Positions 1 to 6,381 of a DNA stretch of 7,318 bases are shown here, piece by piece. The position numbers and the translations under genes were made by a program. Every line of letters starts with the position of its first letter. Positions within the stretch are counted from its first letter, which is position 1. The notes below the pieces were generated by a model that was not told the DNA's origin, made no database searches, and worked only from the letters and a program-made list of their open reading frames with translations. Source of the DNA: JAICKM01 sp035693165 (GTDB taxonomy: Bacteria; Chloroflexota; Chloroflexia; QHBQ01; JAICKM01); NCBI GenBank assembly GCA_035693165.1, contig DASSGZ010000007.1, positions 1-7,318 on the forward strand. The letters are read 5' to 3'.

Positions 1-98
1 TCTCCGCAGGCACCGGCGCGACTCCGCAACGCTTCTATCACGCAAACTACCGATGTATCGAGCGGCCACCGCCGCCCAGGAAAACAGCCACCATGCCG

Positions 99-176
99 GT
101 GTAGGGGCGGGTTTCAAACCCGCCGTGCCGCCTCGCGCGCCCGGCCCCCGCGAGCCCTGGCGCTATGCCCCTACAC
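99..176. repeat. Dispersed palindromic repeat element, about 78 bp
   Basis: The block is bounded by a perfect 10-bp inverted repeat, GTGTAGGGGC at 99-108 and GCCCCTACAC at 167-176. Just inside the left arm is a second near-perfect palindrome at 106-124, with 9-bp arms GGCGGGTTT / AAACCCGCC around a single C. No reading frame here looks like a protein. Blocks of this style (GTAGGGGCGGGTTT...) recur between genes in many Chloroflexota and other GC-rich genomes, which is general knowledge and was not searched. It is probably a REP/MITE-like non-autonomous repeat. Confidence 0.6.
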
Positions 177-182
177 GACGGA

Positions 183-207
183 GATTCTTCGCTGCGCTCA
201 GAATGAC
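183..207. repeat. Short dispersed repeat with 5-bp inverted arms
   Basis: The sequence GATTCTTCGCTGCGCTCAGA followed by ATGAC contains arms ATTCT (184-188) and AGAAT (199-203) around a GC-rich centre. This string is a familiar intergenic repeat in many environmental bacterial genomes; read through, it gives the spurious peptide 'HSERSEESPS' seen in many over-called ORFs. It sits seven bases beyond the 99-176 palindromic element, so the left end of the window is a cluster of dispersed repeats. Confidence 0.5.
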
Positions 208-295
208 TAAAACAACGATTTAACGGAAAGCCCAACTATATCGTTTTTGCGATTGAATATTGTAACGCATAAACGGTAATACATTTCCAAACACA
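205..295. other. AT-rich island in GC-rich surroundings
   Basis: About two thirds of these bases are A or T, in a window that is otherwise strongly GC-rich. It has no supported gene and no strong DnaA box (TTATCCACA type). It lies about 200 bases upstream of the promoter of the 556-aa initiator-like gene, next to a perfect palindrome (311-327). It could be a DNA-unwinding or bent region, or simply DNA of different ancestry. Role unproven. Confidence 0.35.
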
Positions 296-310
296 CCCGG
301 CGCAGCAAGC

Positions 311-327
311 ATCCGAACCGTTCGGAT
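311..327. promoter_or_regulatory. 17-bp perfect palindrome, operator-like
   Basis: ATCCGAAC, a central C, then GTTCGGAT: 8-bp arms with no mismatch. The length and odd centre are typical of sites bound by dimeric repressors. It lies about 170 bases upstream of the -35 box at 495, which is far for direct repression of that promoter. Downstream it runs into ATGGACAA, which shares TGGAC with the array at 5318-6480 but none of the rest of that motif. The binding protein is unknown. Confidence 0.35.
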
Positions 328-421
328 GGACAACGGCCAGCAGCGGGCATCACCTCGTCGCACACTAAAACCCGCCCACAGCACAAGGCAGGGCAGGGGA
401 CCCATCCACGCTCACATTGAT

Positions 422-477
422 CGTTGATCCTCCTGCTAACCTCTGCGCCCTCTGCGCCTCCGCGGTGCAAATCAACG
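422..477. repeat. Dispersed repeat with 9-bp internal period
   Basis: The unit CTCTGCGCC occurs twice in tandem from 441, followed by a degenerate third unit TCCGCGGTG. The block is closed by inverted arms CGTTGAT (422-428) and ATCAACG (471-477). Such CTCTGCG-type blocks are widespread intergenic repeats in unrelated bacteria (general knowledge). The frames crossing it (e.g. ...LCALCASAV...) are artefacts. It ends 17 bases before the -35 box of the next gene. Confidence 0.5.
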
Positions 478-494
478 CGGCCACGCCGCCAGGT

Positions 495-523
495 TTGACA
501 CCCCCGCGCGCGTGGCTTATACT
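495..523 (+). promoter_or_regulatory. Sigma-70 promoter for the 556-aa gene
   Basis: A perfect -35 box TTGACA (495-500), 17-bp spacing and -10 box TATACT (518-523). Initiation near 530 would leave a leader of about 70 bases before the ATG at 601. No array motif or clear operator overlaps the boxes; the nearest palindrome is at 311-327. The strength of the match argues for constitutive or autoregulated expression. Confidence 0.8.
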
Positions 524-600
524 GAGGAGCAAGACGAAACCCACGATGCGCGAGATCGGGGTGCCGGCCCGGTCGCCATTCCCAGCAACGAGAGATACCC

Positions 601-2271
601 ATGCCCAGAGCAACCGCGACGAGTGGCCTCTCCTTCACCCAGGCGTGCGAACGGCTGGCCCTGGCCCCCGCCGACCTCGTGGCCCTGCGCGACCAGGGCC
701 TGGTGGCCTGCGAGTACCAGCACGGGCGCCAGGTCTATCCGCAGCCCGCGCTCGATCTCAGCGCGCAACTGCTGGCCCTCGGCGCCCCGCGCGGCTGGCA
801 GCCCGCCACGCTGGCCTGGTACGCCGACCTGACCTTCGCCGCCGAAGTGGGCCGGGCCATCTTGCTGCCCACCACCAGCCCCGAGTCGCCGGCCACGCCG
901 CTCGCTACAAGCTGGCTGCAAACGCCCTATGCCGCCGCCGTGCTGCGCGACCTCCAGGGCCGCCCGACCGAGATCGCCGAACTGATCATTCCATTATTGC
1001 GCAGCCTCGTCGCCGTCGCGCTGGGCGAGGGCCAGTTCTGGCCCGACCGTCATGCCCTCGACCGGGCCGCGCTGGCGCCCATCATCGCCGATCTCGAAGC
1101 CGCCGGCACGCCGATCATGGGGCAGGGGGCCGCCATCGCCCGCGACGCCGCGCACATCTTCATGGGCATGATGCTCGCCTTCACCACCATCGCCCCGCCG
1201 ATTAGCGACGAGTTGCGCCAACTGGTCCACAGCACCCAGACCCGCATCCAGGGCCAGCCGCCGCCCGAACCGGCGGTGCCCGTCGAAGAGCAAATGGCGA
1301 TCACCCAGGAAGCCCTGATCGCCGTCGATAAGCTCTACGCGGCCAAGGCCACCGAGATCCACACGCCCCCATCGGCCTGGGACCTGCAAACCGGCGTCAT
1401 CAGCGCGCAAAAGCGCACCGTCACCCTGCAGATGCAGCTCCCGCTGGACTACCCGCAAGACACCATCGACAACATCATCGACCTTATCCGCCCGTATGTC
1501 GGCGCCTATGGCGCGCGGGTGGTCCACCTGCTCTACGAGATCGCCAACGACGCACCCTACTGGCGCAACCCGCTGATCACCATCGACAGCAACGAACTGC
1601 TCGACCGCCTGGGCGCCAAGCGCGACACGCGCGGCATCCACCGCTCGAAGAACCGCGAACTGCTGCGCAACGTCCTGAACGCAGCCCACGGCCTGGAGAT
1701 CGTCGGCGAGTTCACCACCTGGGAAGACGGGCGCCCCGTGCGCAAAGCCATGCGCAAAACCGTGCTCTCGCTGATCGGCGCCACCTTCGACGCCGACGAG
1801 AGCCACAGTCTGTCCACCGAAGAACTGTTCGAGCGGGGGCTGCCCAAGTCGATGCAGATCCGGCTCAACTTCTACGAGGGCGTGCGCCGCCCCGATGGGC
1901 GCCTGGGCAACCAGTATGTGCTCATGCCGCGCCTGCAAGACCCCAAGACCCTGCCCAAGGCCAACTACGCCGCCACCCACGAGCTATTGCGCGCCTACCT
2001 GCTGTTCCGCTACCGCCAGACCGGCATGAAGAGCCGCACGCTCACCGTCACGCGGCAGACGGCCCTGGAGAAGACCAATATCCGCAACAAGAACGCGCGC
2101 ATGGCGACGCTGACCCTGCGCAAGGCGCTCGACCGCCTCGTGACGGACGGCACGCTGGAGTCGTTCACGGCGGTGCTGCCCGCCAAACCGCACGAGAGCT
2201 TCGAGGTGGTGCTGGCCGAAAAAGCCGTCCACAAGCTCCCGGTCGACAACGAGCCGCTCACCGCAAGCTGA
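601..2271 (+). CDS. Replication-initiator-like DNA-binding protein, MerR-like N-terminus plus two winged-helix regions
   Basis: This encodes 556 residues. Residues 10-80 read like a MerR-type helix-turn-helix (SFTQACERLALAPADLVALR, then DQGLV and GRQVYP). Residues 85-225 are Ala/Pro-rich and helical, ending in a Pro-rich linker at 219-227. Residues 290-400 hold a predicted winged helix (ITIDSNELLDRLGAKRDTRG, then a basic helix HRSKNRELLRNVL). A second lies at 455-540 (LTVTRQTALEKTNIRNKNAR, then TLRKALDRLVTDGTLESF). Two winged helices in series is the layout of iteron-binding plasmid initiators of the Rep_3/RepA type, but I see no diagnostic family motif, so 'initiator-like' is an inference. 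ATG 601 lies about 70 bases after the promoter start point, with only a weak GAGAGA Shine-Dalgarno (590-595). The stop is TGA. The likely target is the repeat array at 5318-6601 or sites near its own promoter. It could instead be a large transcriptional regulator. Confidence 0.75.
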   Translation: MPRATATSGLSFTQACERLALAPADLVALRDQGLVACEYQHGRQVYPQPALDLSAQLLALGAPRGWQPATLAWYADLTFAAEVGRAILLPTTSPESPATPLATSWLQTPYAAAVLRDLQGRPTEIAELIIPLLRSLVAVALGEGQFWPDRHALDRAALAPIIADLEAAGTPIMGQGAAIARDAAHIFMGMMLAFTTIAPPISDELRQLVHSTQTRIQGQPPPEPAVPVEEQMAITQEALIAVDKLYAAKATEIHTPPSAWDLQTGVISAQKRTVTLQMQLPLDYPQDTIDNIIDLIRPYVGAYGARVVHLLYEIANDAPYWRNPLITIDSNELLDRLGAKRDTRGIHRSKNRELLRNVLNAAHGLEIVGEFTTWEDGRPVRKAMRKTVLSLIGATFDADESHSLSTEELFERGLPKSMQIRLNFYEGVRRPDGRLGNQYVLMPRLQDPKTLPKANYAATHELLRAYLLFRYRQTGMKSRTLTVTRQTALEKTNIRNKNARMATLTLRKALDRLVTDGTLESFTAVLPAKPHESFEVVLAEKAVHKLPVDNEPLTAS

Positions 2272-2373
2272 TCGCGCCCCGCGTAGTCGCCCGGTGATCC
2301 GCGGTGGAGATGTTGCCGGTTGTCCCGTAGCTGACCGGGAATCCCAGCATCGTGCGCGGGCGCCAGGCGCGCC

Positions 2374-2464
2374 TTAGCCTAAATCTTGTGCAATCGGGCC
2401 GCAAAATGCCCAAATTGCAGAGTTTTGCCGATTTTACCTGCTAGTTGCACACGATTTAGGCTAA
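2374..2464 (-). repeat. Palindromic element copy A, about 91 bp
   Basis: Terminal 20-bp inverted arms (2374-2393 and 2445-2464) match at 19 of 20 positions; their core is CCTAAATC[T/G]TGTGCAA. Inside is a smaller stem GCAAAA / TTTTGC (2401-2406 and 2423-2428). The interior is about 80 percent identical to copy B at 3920-4008. It lies between the converging ends of the 556-aa gene and the nucleotidyltransferase gene, three bases past the stop of the latter, so its hairpin could end transcription from both sides. It is probably a small non-autonomous mobile or cassette-associated repeat. I see no flanking target duplication. Confidence 0.8.
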
Positions 2465-2467
2465 CCC

Positions 2468-3298
2468 CTACTCCCGGTTTCCGCGGTCCAGCGCGGCCAA
2501 CCGGGCCTGGAATATAGGCGCAAGCCCTGCCGGGTAGGACAGGCCGTACGCCGCGGCCAGGCGCGGGGCCAGCGCCTGGTAGAAAGCGAACACGTGCTGG
2601 CCCGCCGCCAGCAGGGCCGCTGGCTCCAGCGCGCAGAAGGTGGCCCGCAGGGGTGCCAATTGCTCAACCGGCAGGGCGCGCTCCAGCTTCTCGTAGCCGT
2701 CGGCGGGAGCGGCGAAGTCGCGCTCCAGGCGGGCCAGGTTTACACAGGTGCGCCGCAGGTCCTCCAGCGCCCCGGCCGCCGCCCAGACCTGCCCGCGGCC
2801 CAGCGCGGTGGTAAAGTGGGCCAGGTCGTGCCAGAACCAGTGGATCAAGCCCCGCAGTAGCTCCCGCTGGGCCGCCGGATCGGCGGGGCGGGCCAGGAAC
2901 CCGACCCCCGCCAGGATGCCGGCCTTGTCCAGCAGCACCTGGTAGGGCCCCACATGCAGGCCCGCAAAGTCACCGGCCCGGCCGAGGCCCAGTTCGCCGT
3001 CCGTCCCGTCGGCCAGGATGAAGTTCAGGAAGGCGAACCCGCCGATCACCCAGTCTTCGAGCATCAGCGGGTCGCCCAGCCGGCGGAAAAACGCCGTCCG
3101 CGCGGCGAAGAACGAATCATAGCCGGTGTCGGTGGTGATCAGGTAGAGGTCCAGGTCGGAGTAGGCATCGGCGGTGCCGCGGGCCAGCGAGCCGCCGAGA
3201 AAGGCGGCCACCACCCGCGCGTCGCCCTGGCAGGCCGCCACGAAGCGGTCGATCACGGCTTGCTGCGGCGGCGACGGCCGGCTGTTGGGGTTGGGCAT
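2468..3298 (-). CDS. Nucleotidyltransferase of the aminoglycoside/streptomycin adenylyltransferase-like class
   Basis: This encodes 276 residues. The nucleotidyltransferase fingerprint is at 35-50: GGSLARGTADAYSDLD, i.e. GGS followed by paired aspartates D48 and D50 that bind the catalytic metal. The second half is helical (about 145-255, with HWFWHDLAHF at 153-162), as in two-domain enzymes such as AadK/Ant(6) and related orphan transferases that move NMP onto a small hydroxylated acceptor. The acceptor is not readable, and antibiotic resistance should not be assumed. The start is ATG at 3298 because an AGGAG (3309-3313) lies 10 bases upstream and the promoter (3336-3364) overlaps the two longer in-frame starts. 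It is a cytosolic single gene, converging with the 556-aa gene. Palindromic element A begins three bases after its TAG stop. Confidence 0.85.
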   Translation of the reverse strand: MPNPNSRPSPPQQAVIDRFVAACQGDARVVAAFLGGSLARGTADAYSDLDLYLITTDTGYDSFFAARTAFFRRLGDPLMLEDWVIGGFAFLNFILADGTDGELGLGRAGDFAGLHVGPYQVLLDKAGILAGVGFLARPADPAAQRELLRGLIHWFWHDLAHFTTALGRGQVWAAAGALEDLRRTCVNLARLERDFAAPADGYEKLERALPVEQLAPLRATFCALEPAALLAAGQHVFAFYQALAPRLAAAYGLSYPAGLAPIFQARLAALDRGNRE

Positions 3299-3335
3299 GG
3301 GGTTCGGTCTCCTGCGACCAGGGTGCGTGGGCTCC

Positions 3336-3364
3336 ATTCTAGCACACCCGGCGCGGAGTGACAA
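3336..3364 (-). promoter_or_regulatory. Sigma-70 promoter for the nucleotidyltransferase gene
   Basis: On the minus strand, -35 TTGTCA (3364-3359), 17 bp, -10 TAGAAT (3341-3336) with an upstream TGC giving an extended-10 look. The start point falls near 3329, leaving about 30 bases with AGGAG at 3313-3309. This fixes the start codon at 3298 and rules out the upstream in-frame ATGs at 3337 and 3364. Confidence 0.75.
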
Positions 3365-3509
3365 GTAGTGTAGTGCCAGTCCAGTGCCCGTCCCGGTGGA
3401 TCGCGCCTATCGCAACACACAGTCACGCTTTCCGGCTGCTGTACTATTCAGCTATTCCTTTTCGATGAGGAAGTGATCATTTTGCGCGGTTTTCGGTGAC
3501 TCGCGCCTT

Positions 3510-3530
3510 GGTTGCACAAGATTTCGGTTA
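3510..3530 (-). repeat. Palindromic element copy C, one arm only (decayed)
   Basis: GGTTGCACAAGATTTCGGTT matches the right arm of copy B with one change. Upstream bases 3482-3509 keep a blurred likeness to the interior (TTTTGC.CGGTTTTC) but the opposite arm is missing. It lies 21 bases past the stop of the 106-aa gene and has the same orientation relative to that gene as copies A and B have to theirs. Positions 3365-3509 otherwise hold nothing I can identify. Just beyond the arm, GGTTAG occurs twice in tandem (3526-3537). Confidence 0.6.
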
Positions 3531-3551
3531 GGTTAGGATAAAAGCCCTCAG

Positions 3552-3872
3552 TTATGATGACTTTTTAGAGCGTTTATTGAGCACAGATTGCACGGAAGGG
3601 CTGACGGCCTTATCCGTGCGATGAATACAGCCATACCAACAACAAGGGCGGCGCATGCCCTCTTTGAGTTCCGTGCGCACCCGTTCCACATGTTTCCTTC
3701 TGGTGGCGGGTTGTTTCACGGAGATCGTCCAGCATATCCATTCATTGCGCGCCAGAGGCGTCAGATCTTCCCATGCCGCGAGCGCCTCCGCGTCAGAAGC
3801 GAGGCTGTCCCGTAAATCCTCTGGCAATTCGTGGACAACGCCACCGGAGATGTTATTGTTGGGCACCGTCAT
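3552..3872 (-). CDS. Small YdeI/OmpD-associated (OmdA-type) family protein
   Basis: This encodes 106 residues. Residues 15-80 carry the pattern I associate with the YdeI/OmpD-associated family: ELPEDLRDSLASDAEALAAW, then LTPLARNEWICW, then K-x-PATRRKHVERVR and EGMRRPCCW. Many members are longer and have an extra N-terminal domain; this is a compact single-domain form. The family's name comes from bacteriocin-protection and porin-linked phenotypes, and its biochemical role is not settled. The Cys pair at 77-78 plus Cys82 and His84 (CCWYGCIH) could be a metal or redox site (inference). The last 20 or so residues are Ser/Lys-rich and look like an unstructured tail. There is no signal peptide or membrane segment. 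No good Shine-Dalgarno precedes ATG 3872, and the -10 box is only six bases away, so the mRNA may be leaderless. Confidence 0.72.
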   Translation of the reverse strand: MTVPNNNISGGVVHELPEDLRDSLASDAEALAAWEDLTPLARNEWICWTISVKQPATRRKHVERVRTELKEGMRRPCCWYGCIHRTDKAVSPSVQSVLNKRSKKSS

Positions 3873-3878
3873 ACGCCT

Positions 3879-3907
3879 ATACTAACACCAAATAGCCCTT
3901 CTCGCAA
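3879..3907 (-). promoter_or_regulatory. Candidate promoter for the 106-aa gene, possibly leaderless
   Basis: On the minus strand, TTGCGA (3907-3902), 17 bp, TAGTAT (3884-3879), then six bases and the ATG at 3872. If transcription begins seven bases after the -10 box, the first base of the mRNA is the A of the start codon. The -35 box lies only about 13 bases from the end of palindromic element B, so the promoter belongs with this gene and not with its upstream neighbour. Confidence 0.5.
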
Positions 3908-3919
3908 GGATTGCAGGAA

Positions 3920-4008
3920 CAAACCCAAATCTTGTACAACCGGGCAGCAGAATGCCGAAATTACGGAGTTTTGCCGATTTTACCCGTCGGTTGCACAAGA
4001 TTTAGGTT
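3920..4008 (-). repeat. Palindromic element copy B, about 89 bp
   Basis: Inverted arms at 3922-3941 and 3989-4008 match at 18 of 20 bases (core CCAAATCTTGTACAACC against the complement of GGTTGCACAAGATTTAGG). The interior repeats copy A closely, including the run GAGTTTTGCCGATTTTACC. Its right end overlaps the stop codon of the 395-aa gene, so the element itself supplies that TAA. Copies A and B share the same orientation and the same position relative to the gene they follow. Confidence 0.8.
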
Positions 4009-5194
4009 AGCTGCACCCGGTCTCAAAATCCTCGGTGGTCAGGCCCTCGACCCGCACCGCCGCCATGCGCGCCCCTTTAATGTCCACTTTGTTGTGCAGC
4101 GCGTGGTTGATCACGGCGATTTCCACGCTGCGCACAGCCAGCTCTTTGTAGATGTCGGGCGATACGGTCCGGTTCGCCAGACTGCCGGCCAGCCACCAGC
4201 GCACCGCCCGATAGACCGGGTCCCCTTCCAGCGGTAATTCGACCCACTCCCCGGCCGAGTTGGCGACGGCGAACTGCGACGCCGGGATGACATCCAGGCT
4301 GGTCACCAGTTCCCGCGCGGCGACCAGGGGCAGGAAGGTAATCAGCTTGTACGCCAGCCGCGACGCCATCCCCTGGGCGATCAGCGCCGCCGCCCAGGCG
4401 TCATCCTCCAGGTCCGGCTGCGCTTCGAGCGCAGCCACGGCCTGGGCCATCGCCGCCGTGGGCGGGGCGTACCGCTCCACGTGCAGGCTCTCCGGCGGCG
4501 CCGCCTCGCCGGCGACGGGCCGCAGAATGAGGAACTGGCGGACGGCGTGGTAGTGGTCGTCGCTCGGCCAGCGCAGGCCGCGCAGCATGGCCGCGCCGGG
4601 CGGCCAGTCGCGATTGTCGAACCAGGCGTCGGCGTGCACGCCGGCGCGGGGGACACCGCCGCCATACAGCTTGATCCAGTGAATCGCCGGCGCGGTCGGG
4701 TCCAATTGGTCCGCCAGCGGGGCACCCAGGCGGGCCACCAGCGGCTGCGCGCGGATCGGCCCGATGAGCGATTCGCCCGGCCCCACTACTTGCAGGTCGC
4801 TTTCATACACGGCCCAGGTGGCCGCCTGCCCACCCGCTGCGTCGCGCACCACGATGTGGGTGGCGGGGACCGCCTCCGGCGTGCCGAAGGCATCGCGTAG
4901 GACCTCGAACTGCCCATGCTGCCAGGCCCGCACGGCCTCGGCGATAGCCTCCTTCACCGTCGCGCCAACCCCCGTCGCCATCTCGTGCAGCACCAGGCCC
5001 CAGCCGGGCGACTCGACGGCCAGGCTTGCCCCGATGATGTGGGCGCCCGAGTGCGCGTTATGCTGCACCTCGGTACAACTCACACGCCAATCGGCCACGC
5101 CGATCAGCACCTGGTCCTTGACGGGCAGCGGCAGCCACCCATGCTGGTGCAAACTCTCGCGCAGGACTGCCATGACCTGCTTTTTGAGATCCAT
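4007..5194 (-). CDS. Uncharacterised 395-aa protein
   Basis: I do not recognise this protein with confidence. It has 395 residues, soluble-looking, with no signal peptide or membrane helix. Residues 1-100 (LHQHGWLPLPVKDQVLIG, later GWGLVLHEMATGVGATVKEA) read like an alpha/beta domain and loosely recall the DUF6348 type; that is a weak memory, not a match. Residues 165-225 are rich in aromatic and acidic residues (HADAWFDNRDWPPG, then WPSDDHYHAVRQFL). Residues 270-370 are helical. ATG 5194 is chosen because GGGAGG (5206-5201) lies six bases upstream and a strong promoter (5293-5265) precedes it; an upstream in-frame start at 5335 would lie before that promoter. The stop TAA lies within palindromic element B, so the C-terminus may have been reset by that element. 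The direct-repeat array begins about 25 bases upstream of its -35 box. Confidence 0.75.
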   Translation of the reverse strand: MDLKKQVMAVLRESLHQHGWLPLPVKDQVLIGVADWRVSCTEVQHNAHSGAHIIGASLAVESPGWGLVLHEMATGVGATVKEAIAEAVRAWQHGQFEVLRDAFGTPEAVPATHIVVRDAAGGQAATWAVYESDLQVVGPGESLIGPIRAQPLVARLGAPLADQLDPTAPAIHWIKLYGGGVPRAGVHADAWFDNRDWPPGAAMLRGLRWPSDDHYHAVRQFLILRPVAGEAAPPESLHVERYAPPTAAMAQAVAALEAQPDLEDDAWAAALIAQGMASRLAYKLITFLPLVAARELVTSLDVIPASQFAVANSAGEWVELPLEGDPVYRAVRWWLAGSLANRTVSPDIYKELAVRSVEIAVINHALHNKVDIKGARMAAVRVEGLTTEDFETGCS

Positions 5195-5222
5195 CCGTTC
5201 CCTCCCGGCAGCGAAAGCACAC

Positions 5223-5251
5223 GGGACCGCCCTGCCACAGCAGCCGGTCCC
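5223..5251 (-). promoter_or_regulatory. Leader hairpin ahead of the 395-aa gene
   Basis: Outer stem GGGACCG / CGGTCCC (7 bp, 5223-5229 with 5245-5251) enclosing an inner CTGC / GCAG stem with a four-base loop. It lies in the predicted 64-base leader, 17 bases ahead of the GGGAGG ribosome site. It could stabilise the 5' end or affect ribosome access. No run of T follows, so it is not an intrinsic terminator. Confidence 0.4.
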
Positions 5252-5264
5252 ATCCGACGCGCGG

Positions 5265-5293
5265 ATTATGGCATCACGCCCGGTGGCTGTCAA
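5265..5293 (-). promoter_or_regulatory. Sigma-70 promoter for the 395-aa gene
   Basis: On the minus strand, a perfect -35 TTGACA (5293-5288), 17 bp, -10 CATAAT (5270-5265); start point near 5258. The first (degenerate) array motif occupies 5318-5334 and the next 5340-5356, within about 25-65 bases upstream of the -35 box. A protein bound to the array could therefore activate or repress this promoter. Confidence 0.8.
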
Positions 5294-6301
5294 GCCGGTG
5301 CGGGCACGGCGCCGTGGTGCGCCCTGCGTGGACACTTTGTGCTACCACCATGGACGCCGCATCCCGCGCGGCGTAAAGCCGCCCCCGCCGCGCCGCCACC
5401 CACCCACCGCGCCCGCCCGGTGCTACCACCGTGGACAGGCCAAACGCGCGTCCTGCCGCCGGACTGCCGCGCCGCCGGGCGCACGCATTGGGGACACCGG
5501 GTGCTATCATCGTGGACACGCGCCGTACCTGAACCGGGCTGCAGTTCCCGCCTGTTCCACGCGTAATCTTGGATCACTGGTGCTACCAGCATGGACAGAC
5601 TCAGCGCATCCGCTCCGCAAGGCCGCCCGCCGGCAACAGGCGCGAGATCGACGCCTGCGTGCGACCAGCGTGGACAACCGATCCACAGCGGCGGACCGGG
5701 CGGCAGGGGCCGATCCGCGCCGCCTGTGGACACTCTGTGCTACCAGCATGGACGGCCGTATCCGTCCCGATCACCGGCGCGTCTGCGCCGTATTGTGCCG
5801 CGCCCGGCGCTGCCGAGTGCCACCAGCGTGGACGGCCTGCGGTGCGTCACCACGCCAGCGACGCGAATACGCCGATCCTCGTCGCGTGGACACTTCGTGC
5901 TACCAGCGTGGACACCGACCAAAGGTCTATCGCCGCCCGGCATCCGGCAACGCCCGGCGCGCTTTTCACCCATCGCGTGCTACCGGCGTGGACGCCTTGC
6001 AATGGCGGCGGCCTGCTTGCCTGCCCAGGCGCAGGTGCCACCAGCGTGGACAGCATCCGCGCCGCTACCAACTGCTCGCCATGCATCCCGGCGTGCTACC
6101 ACTGTGGACGGTTGATGCCCCTGGCGGCCCGTCCGCCGGGTGTCACGCTGTGCTACCAGCGTGGACCGCGCCAGCGCGCCCATCCGGACCATGGCGAGTG
6201 CGCGATGAAGCGGCGCATCGGGGGCCGGGAGAGGGGGCCATGGACAGTTTGTGCTACCATCGTGGACTCCTCGGCAGAGCACATCCCGCTCGCCCGCCAC
6301 C

Positions 6302-6318
6302 TGTCCACGCTTGTCCCG
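6302..6318 (-). repeat. Weak inverted copy of the array motif
   Basis: On the minus strand CGGGACAAGCGTGGACA matches the consensus at about 12 of 17 positions, with the AGCGTGGACA half intact. It lies in the longest gap between forward full motifs (6252 to 6393). It may be a half-site or a decayed copy. Confidence 0.35.
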
Positions 6319-6381
6319 GCGCTCTGCGAATGCGATTCCGCCCGGTGGCCGCGTTGACATAATATCGGTGTGTCCCGCTCA

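Noticed and set aside
417..1205. 262-aa plus-strand open frame starting in the repeat at 422-477
   Set aside because: It runs through an intergenic repeat and then out of frame through the initiator-like gene. The Arg/Pro/Ala-rich product is typical of a frame shadow.
994..1980. 328-aa minus-strand open frame opposite the 556-aa gene
   Set aside because: It is a GC-driven shadow: low-complexity G/A/V/D composition, no promoter or ribosome site, and the opposite strand has clear winged-helix coding and a consensus promoter.
2272..2373. Intrinsic terminator directly after the 556-aa gene
   Set aside because: Only short competing GC stems (e.g. CCGGT/ACCGG, TCCCG/CGGGA) and no T-run. Element A at 2374-2464 is the better candidate for ending transcription.
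3174..3368. Plus-strand frames opposite the nucleotidyltransferase gene (2594-3368)
   Set aside because: They are antisense to a gene with a clear GGS...DLD motif, promoter and ribosome site, and they have no domain content of their own.
5671..5690. DnaA box near GATCCACA (5680-5687)
   Set aside because: It is a single imperfect match to TTATCCACA with no cluster, in GC-rich DNA where such strings arise by chance.
4764..6362. 532-aa plus-strand open frame crossing the array, with repeated CYHRG / LPAWT / ATSVD strings
   Set aside because: It lies opposite the 395-aa gene for its first 400 bases, and the repeated motif moves between reading frames because the spacing is 78-81 bp. The repeat is at DNA level, and GC-rich sequence simply lacks stops.
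6345..6365. TTGACA followed closely by TAATAT (near 6354-6366) as a promoter inside the array
   Set aside because: The two boxes are almost adjacent, not 16-18 bp apart, and no -10 box occurs at the right distance from the TTGACA.
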